From the NCBI GenBank assembly GCA_963971405.1, contig OZ020491.1, forward strand, positions 4,594,910 to 4,658,909: a stretch of DNA of 64,000 nucleotides, given 5' to 3'. Shown here piece after piece: positions 44,624-57,100 of this stretch. Position 1 is the first letter of the stretch. The number at the start of each line of letters is the position of its first letter. The notes beneath the pieces were generated by a model. It worked only from the letters and a program-made list of their open reading frames with translations, made no database searches and was not told the origin of the DNA. The position numbers were made by a program, and so were the translations under genes. Origin of the DNA: Psococerastis gibbosa (taxonomy: Eukaryota; Arthropoda; Insecta; Psocodea; Psocidae).

Positions 44624-44782
44624 TGATGAGTAATGGTGCCGACTTTCACACAAAAAGCTGTTGGTTCGAATCCCACACTTGCTAAATATTCTTTGTGCTT
44701 CGTAGGGCAGGCAGTCACGGGTCTTCCAAGTTGACTCTGTGAGAGGACTTTTTAGCCCTAACTCCTCTAGGTTGGTTTAGTA
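44624..44782 (+). mobile_element. tRNA-derived SINE (family 1)
   Basis: gagtaatggtgccgactttc, B box GGTTCGAATCC, body ends ctaactcctctaggttggtt. Confidence 0.75.
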
Positions 44783-45087
44783 ACAGATAAAAAGGCATCT
44801 CACTGTTAACCTAAGAGTTCTTGTCTCCTGCGCCACACGTCGGCGAAGGATTCTGTCAGCGGTCTGGTAGGGGAAGGTATTCCCGCTAGTCGAATGTTTT
44901 TCAGGGTCTGATTGCACTCTTTCTTGGCCTGGTTGGAGGGGTTTTGAAGACTGCTTGGAGCGACTAATTAGCACACATCTGAATCTTGCTCGTAGTTCTT
45001 TGGGTGACGGTGACGTCTGAAGAAGTGGATACTCTATTCATGCTAGTTTGAATGTTTGCTAATGGTTTTTTTTTCTTGTTGTTCCAG

Positions 45088-45142
45088 GGCTCGGATGCTG
45101 GATCTGTATATGCGGCCACCCCTGCCTCCACCCCTCGGCAAA
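45088..45142 (+). CDS. AUTS2: AUTS2-like exon (GSDAGSVYAATPASTPRQ)
   Basis: A 55-bp exon with acceptor ttgttgttccag and donor GTAAGT. It encodes GSDAGSVYAATPASTPRQ and ends in phase 1, which matches the two-nucleotide start of the next exon. It is short and low in complexity, so the identification rests on splice sites, phase and position. Confidence 0.7.
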
Positions 45143-48100
45143 GTAAGTTTTCTTACAATTTTAAAAATGTCAGTAGATTAGAAAATCCTGAAGAATTCGG
45201 GTATTCTGTACTTATGATATTACAGTTAGGCCAGGTACAAACGGACGATTAGAAAGCTGTTGGCTGCCTGAGAAATTTGCCATTGAAGAAACGGGCTCGG
45301 TGAATGCTTAGTTCCAAACCACAGAGTCTACTTCAGAAGATTTTAATGAGTTGGGCGTGTCGAGGGGAACCCCGTGCACTTGCGTGGCTTCACACCAGTC
45401 TCAGAAATCTACTGAAGTTGCCTCTTGTGGTAGGAATCAGCCGTGTGTTCGGGGCCCAATATACAAACAGAGCGGCTTTCCGACCTTGAAAACTGCGATG
45501 TTCCTGGCTGACGGACCGTGCACGGATGGTACGTATGTCTGGTTCATAGTCTACGTCTTCACTGAAGATGCCCTCCTACTGAAGTTGTTCCAGTTCTTAT
45601 AGTTCCCATTGACCGCGACCACGGTCCATTAACCAGTTGTCAATTGTATCAGCAACTCTTTTCGACTTTTATTGCAATGGTTGCAGCTTCGCTAATGATT
45701 GGTATTTGTCTTGCAGATGAGCCGACCCCGACTCCTCTTACAAACGGGGTCGCTTCGCCACCCGGCCCAGGACGGCCGACCGTTAGTCCGGTGGTCGCAG
45801 GCCCGGGACCACCTCCGTCAACGAACGGCTTGCCGAGCCCCCGGAACCCCGTGCCTCACTTCCAAACCCCACCGAAAACAAGGCTGGACCTGACTGATCG
45901 TCACGAAAGTGTTCAAACCGTTGCGGACAAACGGACGTTAGAAAGTAGTAACCCGGTGGTCCGGCCAGCAGCACCTATTGTTTGCAGTGAGAAACGGTTA
46001 GATCGCGAAGGGCCAGCGAGGGACGCGGCGTTGGCGCACGCGCCTGTGAGTAGTCCGGCGCATGGCCCGGCGATACCGAATGCTGCGCCTCCTGGTGCGC
46101 ACAGTCACAGTCCGGCGTTGCCAAATATTCCTCCTCACCAACCGGCAGCGCATCCTGGAAGCAACTCGGTGCCGGCGTACTCGCCTGTTCCTGCGAAGAA
46201 GCCGTTGGTGGCTCGTCCGCCGACGTCGGTGCCAATTACTACTTCGGCCTCGTCGCCGAGTCCGCACAGTATCTCGCACCTGACGACACCCACTTCCACG
46301 GTGGCGGTAGCGCAGCACCCAGGTTTGCCTCCTTCATCGATAGCACCGCACCCGGGGCTGATGCCATCGCGTGCAGCCGGTAGTCCTACCGTTCATCCGG
46401 GCTATGGCTTGCCACCTATGAGCAATGCGCCGTACCCGGCGTATCCTCCGCTGTATGCGCCGTACTCTTCGACAATGCAACATTCTCCGTACCTGCCTCC
46501 TCGTGTCGAGCCTCCGGTAAGCTGAATATGATGAGTGAATTTTACATTTCTCCAATACCAATTATTGGAGACTCAGCCGTTCTGTGGTTTGGTTAGTTGT
46601 CAATAGAACATAGGCTGTTATGGCGATCAAGTCAGAAACTGGAAACTTTTTTTTAAGAAAGTAGACACGTAGGAAGTCTATTTCACCGTGTATGTACATG
46701 TGGTACTTTCATATTTCGTTCGGAAAGGCCCCACAAAACGGCTGAGGCAATACGAGTATTGTACCTAGACCGCCTGCTTTACATGCCCCCCGAAGCATGG
46801 CCAGAAAATGTAGGAAGTGTAGGACTCCAACCAACAGCCTTTCGGGTGAAAGTCAGTTACCCTGCTAATTAAATAAGATATCAGCTCTAGACCGCGTGGG
46901 GTATGTCCTACTACTAGTACTTTATATTGCCCACTCCTTGCCATTCTGTTCTTTGGCTGCAGTTACTCCTACAATTCTAAGTTCTTGGCGGACTTTCGCT
47001 TCTACTGTTAGCCTTTGCCGACCTCGTCTTCTTCTTCCCTCAGCTTCGATATGTTTTTACCCGCTTTATTAAGTCATTTGGCTGCCTTCCTTTGACATGG
47101 CCCCACCATGACAGTCGTCGTTCTCGGGCTTTATCGACTAAGTTAGCTGTCTTCATAAGTTAAACTTAAAGACAAAATAAGTCTTTTATCCATAGGTGAT
47201 CCTCGATTGTGGTCTATTGCCTCAAATACCAGCCCACTCTTAAAATAAAACAAATTTCAAATGACGTATACATTTACTTACTTTCACGGCGCCTTCCCTC
47301 CCACGGGGTTGGCGGCGCGGATTTTCAACTTCCAGGTGTTTTGGTCTTGAGTATCATCCGGTTTCAGACCAAGGGCCCTGTGGTCTTCCCTTAGGCGGGG
47401 TTTCCACATATGTCAATGGCCAATGAGAAATATGAAATTGACGTTTTAGCAGACATTAAAGACATACTAAAAATGTCTGCTACCACGTCAAAACCATATT
47501 TCTCATTGACCATTGACGTATGTGGAAACCCCGCCTAACTATTGTTTTATAAGTGACATCCTCGGTCGCCCTAAAGGTCTTGTGGCCTTCACCATACAGT
47601 ATGTATAGTGTGTATAGCCCCTCACACATTGTAACAGGTGTCCATCTTCTCTTCTTTTTCGTGTACACCAGTCTTCGTTCTCTGACTGTCGGTGATAGGG
47701 GCTACTTGCATCTCTACCATCATCATTTACGATATAGTATGTGGAACTAGGTATAAACCTGTGATGAATAACAGTGATGGTTCAAGGTATGATAGCGCCA
47801 ATTTATGAAATGAGTAGTAAATTGATTTCTCTCGCTCGACTGTATTTTTATGGCCTGCCTTTACGAACCTTTCTTGGTATTATCAGTACTTATGGGCACT
47901 GAACCAGCCGTAATACATACATTCGTGCGTACAAAGTGTTCTATAAAAGAAGAGGAAATAGCCATCGGCATGGCTGTCGACTGGCAGTCGCGTTTTTCCC
48001 ATGCCAATGAAGGTCAGGTACCCAGGCATGGACGGATACAGGGGATAGCTACCCCCCAAATTTTTTATTTTTTTAATTTTTTTAAATTAAAAAAAGGTAA

Positions 48101-51100
48101 ATCGTATACAAACAATTTAATCCGATATATATCCGATTGACCTCTTCAGTCGCCTCTAAATAAATAAATAAATAAATGAGGACTTTTTTGTTCTATTACT
48201 GAGCCAACCTAGCGGAGTTAGGGCTATAAAGCCCTCTCTTACACTCCACTAGGAAGGCCTGGGACCGTCTGCTTTACATGCCCTCCGAAGCATGGCCAGA
48301 AAATGTAGGAAGTGTAGGACTCGAACCAACAACCTTTAGGGTGAAAGTCAGAGTCCGTACCACTACTCTACATGTCCCGACCTAACAATTAATTTGTAAT
48401 CTGTAGGTTAGTACTCGTGTTGAGTTACGACACGTCTCCGATCGCATGGCGTGTAAAGACTCGCACAAGCGCAAGCACGTTACCACCTGGCCATTGAAGT
48501 CGATCTGTTCTAAGTTGATTTATTACGCTCCAATTTAATTGATATAGAGGGTATACGTTTGTTCTATTTTGACCCAGAACTAACCCCCACAAAAAAATTG
48601 CCTGGATCCGCCCCTGCACCAGATTTGGTTGGAACTAGACCCGGCCCACATGAGACCCCGTCTATGCGCCACTGTTTGTATTATTAGTTCTAAACCAAAC
48701 TTTAATACTGACATTCATATCAAGAGGTTCAATTGTCTACTAAAACAGACCTATGCCCATAAAAAGAACCGGTCCGAGTTGCTTTCCAATTTATAAATTA
48801 GTAGATAGGCATAATGTGTAATTTCATAGTAAATAATTTCCCTTCGGTTAAATTCCGGATCCCGGGGGAGCGTAAATTTTCCATAATTTATTTAGAAAAA
48901 TTTTTTTTGCCTAGAACTAAATATTTTTTTTTTTGGAAATCAACCTGTTAGGTTTTGTTACTCTAACACCTAAAACATACCTGAATGTAGAAATCATGGA
49001 GAGAAAGGTTCCGTTAAAAATTTTTTTTAGTCATTTTTCATGAAAATTGAGTTAATTTTATTTTTTTACCCCCAGAAGCAAACTATCAAGGGGCAAGCGA
49101 CCCCCCCCCCCCCCCATTTTGATAACATTAACAACGACTACAATATATGTGAATTTAAAAGAAATCGTTGGAGCCGTTTTTGAAAAATAATTTTTTTAGA
49201 CCTTTTTTTTTAGTTTTTTGAGAATAAAACCCTGGGGAGTTACCCCAAAATAAAAATAAACGGTCTCGAAGTATGATTTTTGTGAACTTACATGCAAAAT
49301 TTCATCAAAATCGACCGAATAGATTGCCCGCAAATCTACTCACAGACAGACATTTCGTAAAAACCACTTTTTTTGGTTCCTGGTAACTCAAAACGTGTAA
49401 ATCCGTTGAAATCTCGGAATCGCAAATTTCGACCATCACCTAGCTTTCCTTATACTACGTATAAATTGGAAAGCAAAAAACTGGATGCCGCTCCTAGTAA
49501 AGTTGTGTGTATATATGTAAAGTTGTTGTTATAGAAATAAGATGAGAAACTTAGGCATAGAAAGAAGTAAACACTAGAGGGTACACAGCCTGATCTTCTT
49601 TAGTCGCAATCTATCGATTGATTTGCAGCAACTATTTCCATCTTCTCCTCCATTCATCTGTGTCCTGGGCCGTTATCTTGAGTTCCAAGTTCCCATATCC
49701 TGCTTGAGGTCTTCTGCGTACGCCGTGCTTAGGCATTGGCACCCTCTATGGTCTCTTCTATTATGGTGTTAGGGGGCCCTTAATGTCTTACCAGGTGCCT
49801 CATTCGTTTGCGTATAGCTTCACCGCCGGCACATTATGATCTTTTAATGTACATTTTTTAATCTAACCCCCTGATTGATTGATTTTGAATAATTTTTTAG
49901 ATGCCTGGATTATCTTCGCCGGTTTCGAAAGGTCCCGTGATGTCTGGTCCCCTGCCTGTGACGACCGCGACCGCGTCGGCTGTGGTGACGACAGCGACCA
50001 CTAGCATGCACCGGGACAACCTGGTTGCGCCTACTGTGGGACGTACGCACTCTCCGAGGGGGCATAGTCCGTCGAGGGAGCGGGATTCTTACAGGTAATT
50101 GTAGTATTTGGTGTGGGAAAACCGGGCCTTGGGGAACCGCGATCGTCTCGGCTGTGGTAATGACTACGACAATGCACTACTGGGACAACCTGGCTGCGCC
50201 TACTGTTGGGACGTACGCACTCTCCGAGGGGGCATAGTCCGTCGAGGGAACGGGATTCTTTGGGGTATTTTTAGTATTTGGTGTGCGAATACCTGGGCTG
50301 GGTTGGCGAACCACAACCAGTACGGGGTCAACTTAGTTGCGCCGACCCCCGACTGTGGGACTCACGAACTCATAGAGGGGCCCGTCGAGTAAGTGCGATT
50401 TTTGCAGGGCACTGTTGGACAGTGCACGCAGCGGGTAGTAAGTTTTAGTTAATAATTAGGTCCCATGTTGGGCGCCTATGTGGTGGTGGCAACCTAGGGC
50501 CTATTCATAATATAATTTTGGCCCTTTGATACTCACATAATCACTGCCTCGTCGCTGAGCCTTCCGAAAGTCTCATAGCATAGCCCTGTGGAGTTAGATT
50601 TTTGTGGAGAGGCAACATTTCTGCTGAAATAGTGGCTAGGTGGGCTCTCTTCTGTAATAAATGATACGGTACGTGCAGAAAGGGAGGGCCAGTCAGCAAA
50701 TACACCGTTAATTATCAACGCTCTATGGGGTTTCATTAATGTAAGGGGAGAAATAGTGGTTAAAGATCCCTAGTTGGAAGACGCTACGGCTTTTTTTTCT
50801 TCAAATAATTGAACCATTGTGTCAACACGGCTTCTGTGGCAGGGTGGTAGCTTGCTGGTTCTTGTGCGAGTCTCTACACACCATGCGACACAAGCATTAA
50901 GTTACCTACTTAATGAGGCAATTGAAGAGGCTAACTGAATGCAATCATTAAATTGTTTATAGGCCTATGCGATTAATCTTTTATAAAAAATGCAGACGCC
51001 TCAGCCTATTAGCACAACCAGACGCCGGAAGGATATGCGGCTGTAATCGGTTTTCTTGTTATTGTTTACGTTGTTTGATTATGTTTGCTGAGACGTGTGT

Positions 51101-54100
51101 CCCGATGTGTTACAGCAGCAACGTCAGCAGTCTGAGCAGGACGAGTGTCACTCCAGTCAGCGGAGCGCCCTCGCCCTACGCAAAAGGGCCCGTCTGGGTC
51201 GCGAATTCGGGGGCGCCCCAGGGGCGACACCCCTCATCCTTCCCGCCGCCCATGTTTCCCCCGCCGCAGATACCTGCCCCGCCCGCGCCAGGCCCATTCT
51301 CAGCAGAGAGCTTGTTCCAGACAAGTAAAAATCTGCCTGTTCTTCCTAGAGGTAAGCTGTTCATGAACTAACTGAGAAATATAGGTATGGGGCGCAAACT
51401 TACCAGAAATCTATTTCACTTGTTAAAACCCTTAGGCCCGGTAAACATGGACCTTTCTCGCAGTCGCGATTTTCCGACGTCTTTTAAATTGTAGGCATAG
51501 AGACTGATTCTGAAGATTTCTATGATCTTGCGTGTCTGCGGAAAAACCGTGCACTTTCGTGCGGTCGGCTTCACGTTAGCTTCCGAATTCGTTAAGAAAT
51601 CTTCTGCTAGCCCTATGGCTACAATGGAAAAGACTGGGAGAATCACCAGTGTATACCGGGCCGATTTATTAAACTAGGGTTCTAATTTTCTGTTTACTAC
51701 ACAAATTAAGCAGACTTTCTTCGCCGTGAGCTTGTATACCTTCAGGCGTCGCCATGACGTCCGGGCTCACTTATCTCCGGACAGAGACCATTTCTTTAGT
51801 TCAATGTTTTGTTTACTATGCACAGATCAAGCAGACCTTCTTCGCCGTGAGCTTGACAACCGGTTCCTAGCGTCGCAGGAGCGATCCATGGCAGTTGGAC
51901 CGGCGTACCTGCGAACGGAGATGCACCATCATCAACACCAACACACGCATGTTCACCAACACCAGGGGCCCTCGCTCTTCCCCAAGATCGGGCCCGTCGA
52001 ATCGCCGTTTTACCGGGCCGGTATCGGGGCGCTCGGCGGGATGGGGACGTACCCGACGTTCACGCCGGGACTCCTCGGCTCGGGAATGCCTTCCACGCCT
52101 TTTGCACCGCCTTCGCATCTGCCCACTTTCACTCCTAAGGTACGTAGTAATGGTTCTTCTTCTTCTTCTTCTTCTTCCGGCTCTACAGCCCTTGGTGGGC
52201 TTTGGCCTGCTCGACAACACTCCTCCATTCTTCTCGGTTTTGCACAACGCTCCACCATCTGGAGACTCCCAACTCGCGAAGGTCATTCTCTAACTCGTCC
52301 TTCCAGCGGTTTCTTGGCCGTCCTGGCAGTCGTCTTCCCGTCATGCTTGCTTTGTACATTTTTCGTGGCATGCGTTCTTCAGACATCCTTACAACGTGTC
52401 CCAGCCACCTTAATCGTTGTGCTTTAATGAACCTTACTATGTCTTCTCCGTTGAGAGCGGCGTCGATTTCAGCGTTGTGTCTTATACGCCATTCTCCGTA
52501 CTCGTAAAGGGGTCCATATATCCTCCTTATTATCTTTCTTTCGAGTACACGTAGTAATGGTTAACTAGTGGAACTTCTCCATTTCTATTTGGCCACCCTA
52601 GCTAGAATTCTAAAAAAAGATATGCTGAAAGGAGGCGTTGGAAAACCAACCAACAAACAAATAATTGAGCAATTAATATAAAACCTAGTGTTATTTGAGA
52701 AAGGAAGGGGAAAAATGGACGGAAACAGGATTTGAACCAGAGTTTCCTCCTTGTCGGTGTTTTATACTGACCACTGCGCCAAAACCGTGCAGTACGTCAG
52801 TGTTGTGCAGCATACTACCCTGGCAATGTTTCATAATATCTTAGTTTCTCCTGCAGGCTGATCATGACGATTTTAATCCCGGGGATAATATAATACCATG
52901 TCACGTGATGGTATTAATTCAATTGCTTAAAATAAAAGACAAGTAAATTTCAGATCTTTTTAATCTTTGATGTTGGTTATCGTCGCAAGCGCGGAAAATT
53001 CAAATTGTGTCTATTTAAACAATTGAATGATCTTCAGCTATATTTTTGGTGAGTTTCTTCATTTTTTCTACCTTAGATTTAGACAAATTATTTATAATCC
53101 TTAATATATTAATTCAAAAATGCTAAAACATGTTTATTTCTAGGGAGATATGTGTTTATATTTGCTACAGCAGCGTCGCGTCAGTTCAGTTCTTCAGTAT
53201 TGCCAATATCACAAATTTAAAAAATTCTGAAATTCGCTTGGCGTTTATTTTAAACAATTGAATTAATCCCATCACGTGACATGGTATTATATTGCCCCCG
53301 GGATTAAAATCGCCATGATCAGCGTGCTGAAATACAAAACAAGTTCCAGAACTGTGGCCAATTGGTGTTTATTACTGCCACTTACCTAGCCTATGTATCA
53401 AAAATGTTTTTATTTCTACTAATTCATCCATGATAGCTCAACTAATGATATTTTTGTCGCTAGTTGGCTTGAAATCGATAATGCAACTTCTCACAATGAA
53501 ACCCAATAGTTAAACCATGATTAACCCATAGTTGAGAGTAGACTGTTAGGTTAGATTAATTTGTTTAATTGTTGTGTAAATATTATATAACAAACTCTCA
53601 TAACTCCCAAAAGAACTTGGGCTGAGATTTGTTAGGGGGAGCCCCTCACCAGCTCCTCACTCCAGGGAGCTGCTCCAAATGTATTGGTACACTACACTGA
53701 ATAAAATTGTGATAATCCAAAAGTCTTTATCCTTATAATCTTCTGGTATTTGCTTACAACTGTTGTTTGCGTAACACTTGCACAGTATGCCTCAGTCAAC
53801 TTACCCTGATACAATTGGAGAGCAAGTTCATTGCAAACGTTTTAATTGCTCAGTAAATATTTATTCTATGGTTCAGGCATGATTTTTAAGTACACATTTT
53901 TCTGCTGTGACGTCAGGTTCATCTCACTGCAGTTTACCAATACACTTTACTTATATAATATAGGTACTATACATATACTAATAATATTTATTTGTCGAAA
54001 ATGATTCATTGAGATACAATGGACTTCTGAAGTAGCTCTCTGCGGTGAGGCCCCCATTAGAAATACGAAAGTTCACGTATTTTATCTGTAAAGTGCAGTT

Positions 54101-57100
54101 TTCTTTCTCATCGCATTATAAGAAATCCCCGTAAAGCATGGACACCTTTGATTACATTATTACAGATAAAATTCGTCTTATTTTTTTCTCGTCTGTTTTT
54201 AATTTGTACTTAGTGCTTTTTAACACAAGGGCAAAACCACATAAGAACGTGGTCCCTGTTTTATGTTTGAATGCTTATGTTTGTCTTTTAATTTATTTAC
54301 AGCAAGTGGGCGATGTCACCAAACCTAGAATATTGGTACGTGTAATAATATTTTACATTATTTATTTTTTTCGTTTTCCTATGGCGGCTATTCCACCGTC
54401 ATCGTTTTTCAATGTGCATGTGTCATGACGTGGTAGCAGACATCATTAATAAGTCTGCCATATTTTAAAGAGACTATTCTTTACTTATCTATTGTAAATT
54501 AAGTTATAATATGGTAGAGACTTATTAATGATGTCTGCTACCAAGTCATGACACATGCACATTGAAAAACGACGTCGGTGGAATAGCCGCCTAATTATAC
54601 GTTAGTATAAGGAAAGCTTTGTGATGGTCGAAAGCTTCGATTTTGACATTTCAACAGATTTACACGTTTTGAGATACTAGGAAAAAGGATTTCTACGATA
54701 TGTCTGTCTGTAACTAGATTTCGGGCCAAACTGCTTTATAGAATTTGATGAAATTCAGCCAATCAGAGCACGTCTTGGAGGTTACCAAATAAATCGTGGC
54801 GTGGCTCTGATTGTTCGAAGAAGACGCCATGAATTGAAAATAATGTTCTTGCCGGGAACGAATGGCGCCCATTCTCCCCCTGTTACCCATCAGCCCGGTG
54901 ACACCTTCATTATTATATAGTTAATTTCTTCCTTATTGATTTATTGATTTTCTGTTTAGAAAACGGGCAAGTGGAACGCGATGCACGTGCGGGTGGCGTG
55001 GGAGATCTACCATAACCAGCAGAAGCACCACTCGGCGGAGGGTAAAGGGCCTGCGCCCCTCAAAGACCCTCTGCTCAGGCCCGCGGGGCACCTGTTTCCA
55101 CCTCCGGGGCCTCGTCACGACCTTCCCGCGTACGGTCCCGGCTTCCTACCTCCGTCACATCTAGGTATGTGCATTGGGTTGCGCTGGATGAGAGCGCTCA
55201 CCCCTTAAGTAGTCCCTGCTCAATGCTCAGGCTCTGTCATATATGTAGGTTATGCTGTATACAGACTTCAGGGTTCTGTGAGTGCTCTCGCGGTGAAATA
55301 GCCCCTTTTCAGTGCTCAGGTTCATAGGGGTTCTATTCCCGCCTCCTGTGTCTCGCCACGACCTTCCCGGATACGGTTCGGGCTTCCTACCTCCATCACA
55401 TTTAGGTATGTAGAGTGCATGTGCTGCATACAGACTTCAGGGTTCTGTGAGTGCTCTCGCCCCTCGTTGGCCCCGGTTCAGTGGTCAGGTTCAGGTTCCC
55501 GGCTCCTGGGTCTCGCCATGACCTTCCCGGAGATATTCCAGGCTTCCTACCTCTGCCACACCTAGGTGTGTGGATTAAGTTGTGCGGTATACAGACGGTA
55601 TACAGGGTTCACAGAGCATGCCCCCCCCCCCCCCATCTCTCACTAACCTCTACAAAACAATGTATAGTAAAAAAAAGCTATGGGCCTATTCTGTCCCTGG
55701 GGTCGAATCAAAGCCGGAAGGCTTCCTACCTCCGTTTTTAAGGTCTTCGAAAATAGCAGCAGCCGGATGCCCATGTTCAGTGCCAGTGTTCACTTTGACA
55801 AGGTGCTGCAAGTTTAAAATTCCAACAAAAAGGTCTGTTCTTCCACAAGCTATGGCTTTTTATTACTTATGGGGAAGCCTTCCGGATGGTCTCAATGCAC
55901 ATAGCTGAGCATTGCACTACCATTCATTGATGGTCATTAGTTTCAGGTTCTAACGTGTCGCCGTTCAGCCGGTACCCAACTGGGAGTTTCGGGGCGCCCC
56001 CTCCCACCGGTTTCCCGACGATGGGGGCGTTCCCCCCGCGGGACATGCCACCCATGGGCTCCATGCCCTCTGTACACGAGCATTGGAGGTACGTATTTAA
56101 CTATTAATTTTTTTAATTATGCAGTAGATGTAGGCAAGTGAGGGAAACTACGTTAGTCAAAACAATATCGCCGGCCCAGGAAACGTCAAATTGGTGACCG
56201 TATAATCTACTGGTCTGTGCTTTACGCGTTAGCGTCACAGGGTATCGTGGTAATGTCATCGTCAAGAAACAATATGTGCTCCCTCTGCTGTGCGCAACTG
56301 CCTGAGGTCCAGAAACAGCTTTAACAGACGGACCACATGGGTGTACAGAATAGCCTGCCGCAACCGCGTCCATGGATGGAAGAACCTGACTCCTGATTAA
56401 GGCAAAATGCAGAAAACGCTATCATCAAGGAAGAAATTGCACCTGGAGCCTTAGTATCTTGTCCCACCAAGCGGAGCCTCAACAAGCTAAGAACAGAGGT
56501 CGTACGATGTCTTCTGAACCTGTGTAGGAGGGGGCTGTCACAGGACCCGATCTGTGAATGTGGGCAACTGCAAGGCGACAACCACCTTGTCTGCTTGAGG
56601 CTTGAAGAAGCTGTGCCCCACGTGTATCTTTTCTGGTGGAGCCTCAACAGGCTAAGAACGGAGGTCATACGATGCCTTCTGAACCTGTGTAGAAGGGAGC
56701 TGCCAGATGACCCGATCTGTATATGTTGGCAACTGCGACAACCGCCTTGTCTGCCTGAGGCTTGAAGAAGCTGTGTCCCACGCGTGTCTTTTCGAAGCCA
56801 ATATGACAATGCCATGCACAACATTGGAACAACTTGGAGTTAACGGACACGTTTAGGAAGTTATACAATCGCTATGAACTCTTCAATGGTCACGACGCTA
56901 GCTCAACAAAATGGCGAAATAGTTGTATTATCCTTTTCCCTTGGGTGCATGTGCACTTCAGCCTTGTGGCCAATTTTGCATTGTATTTTACTACTACTTG
57001 TTCCTTAAAACCAAGGCCCATTGCAGATTTCACGTTCCTTAGTTCAGGTATCTGGACCAAGTCCTATTTCGCTTCGCTATGCAACCCATGCAGGCAGGCG

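Noticed and set aside
45783..46561. Long Arg-rich frames antisense or out of frame to the Pro-rich exon
   Set aside because: They are composition shadows of a GC-rich repetitive coding exon; the + frame joins in phase to its neighbours.
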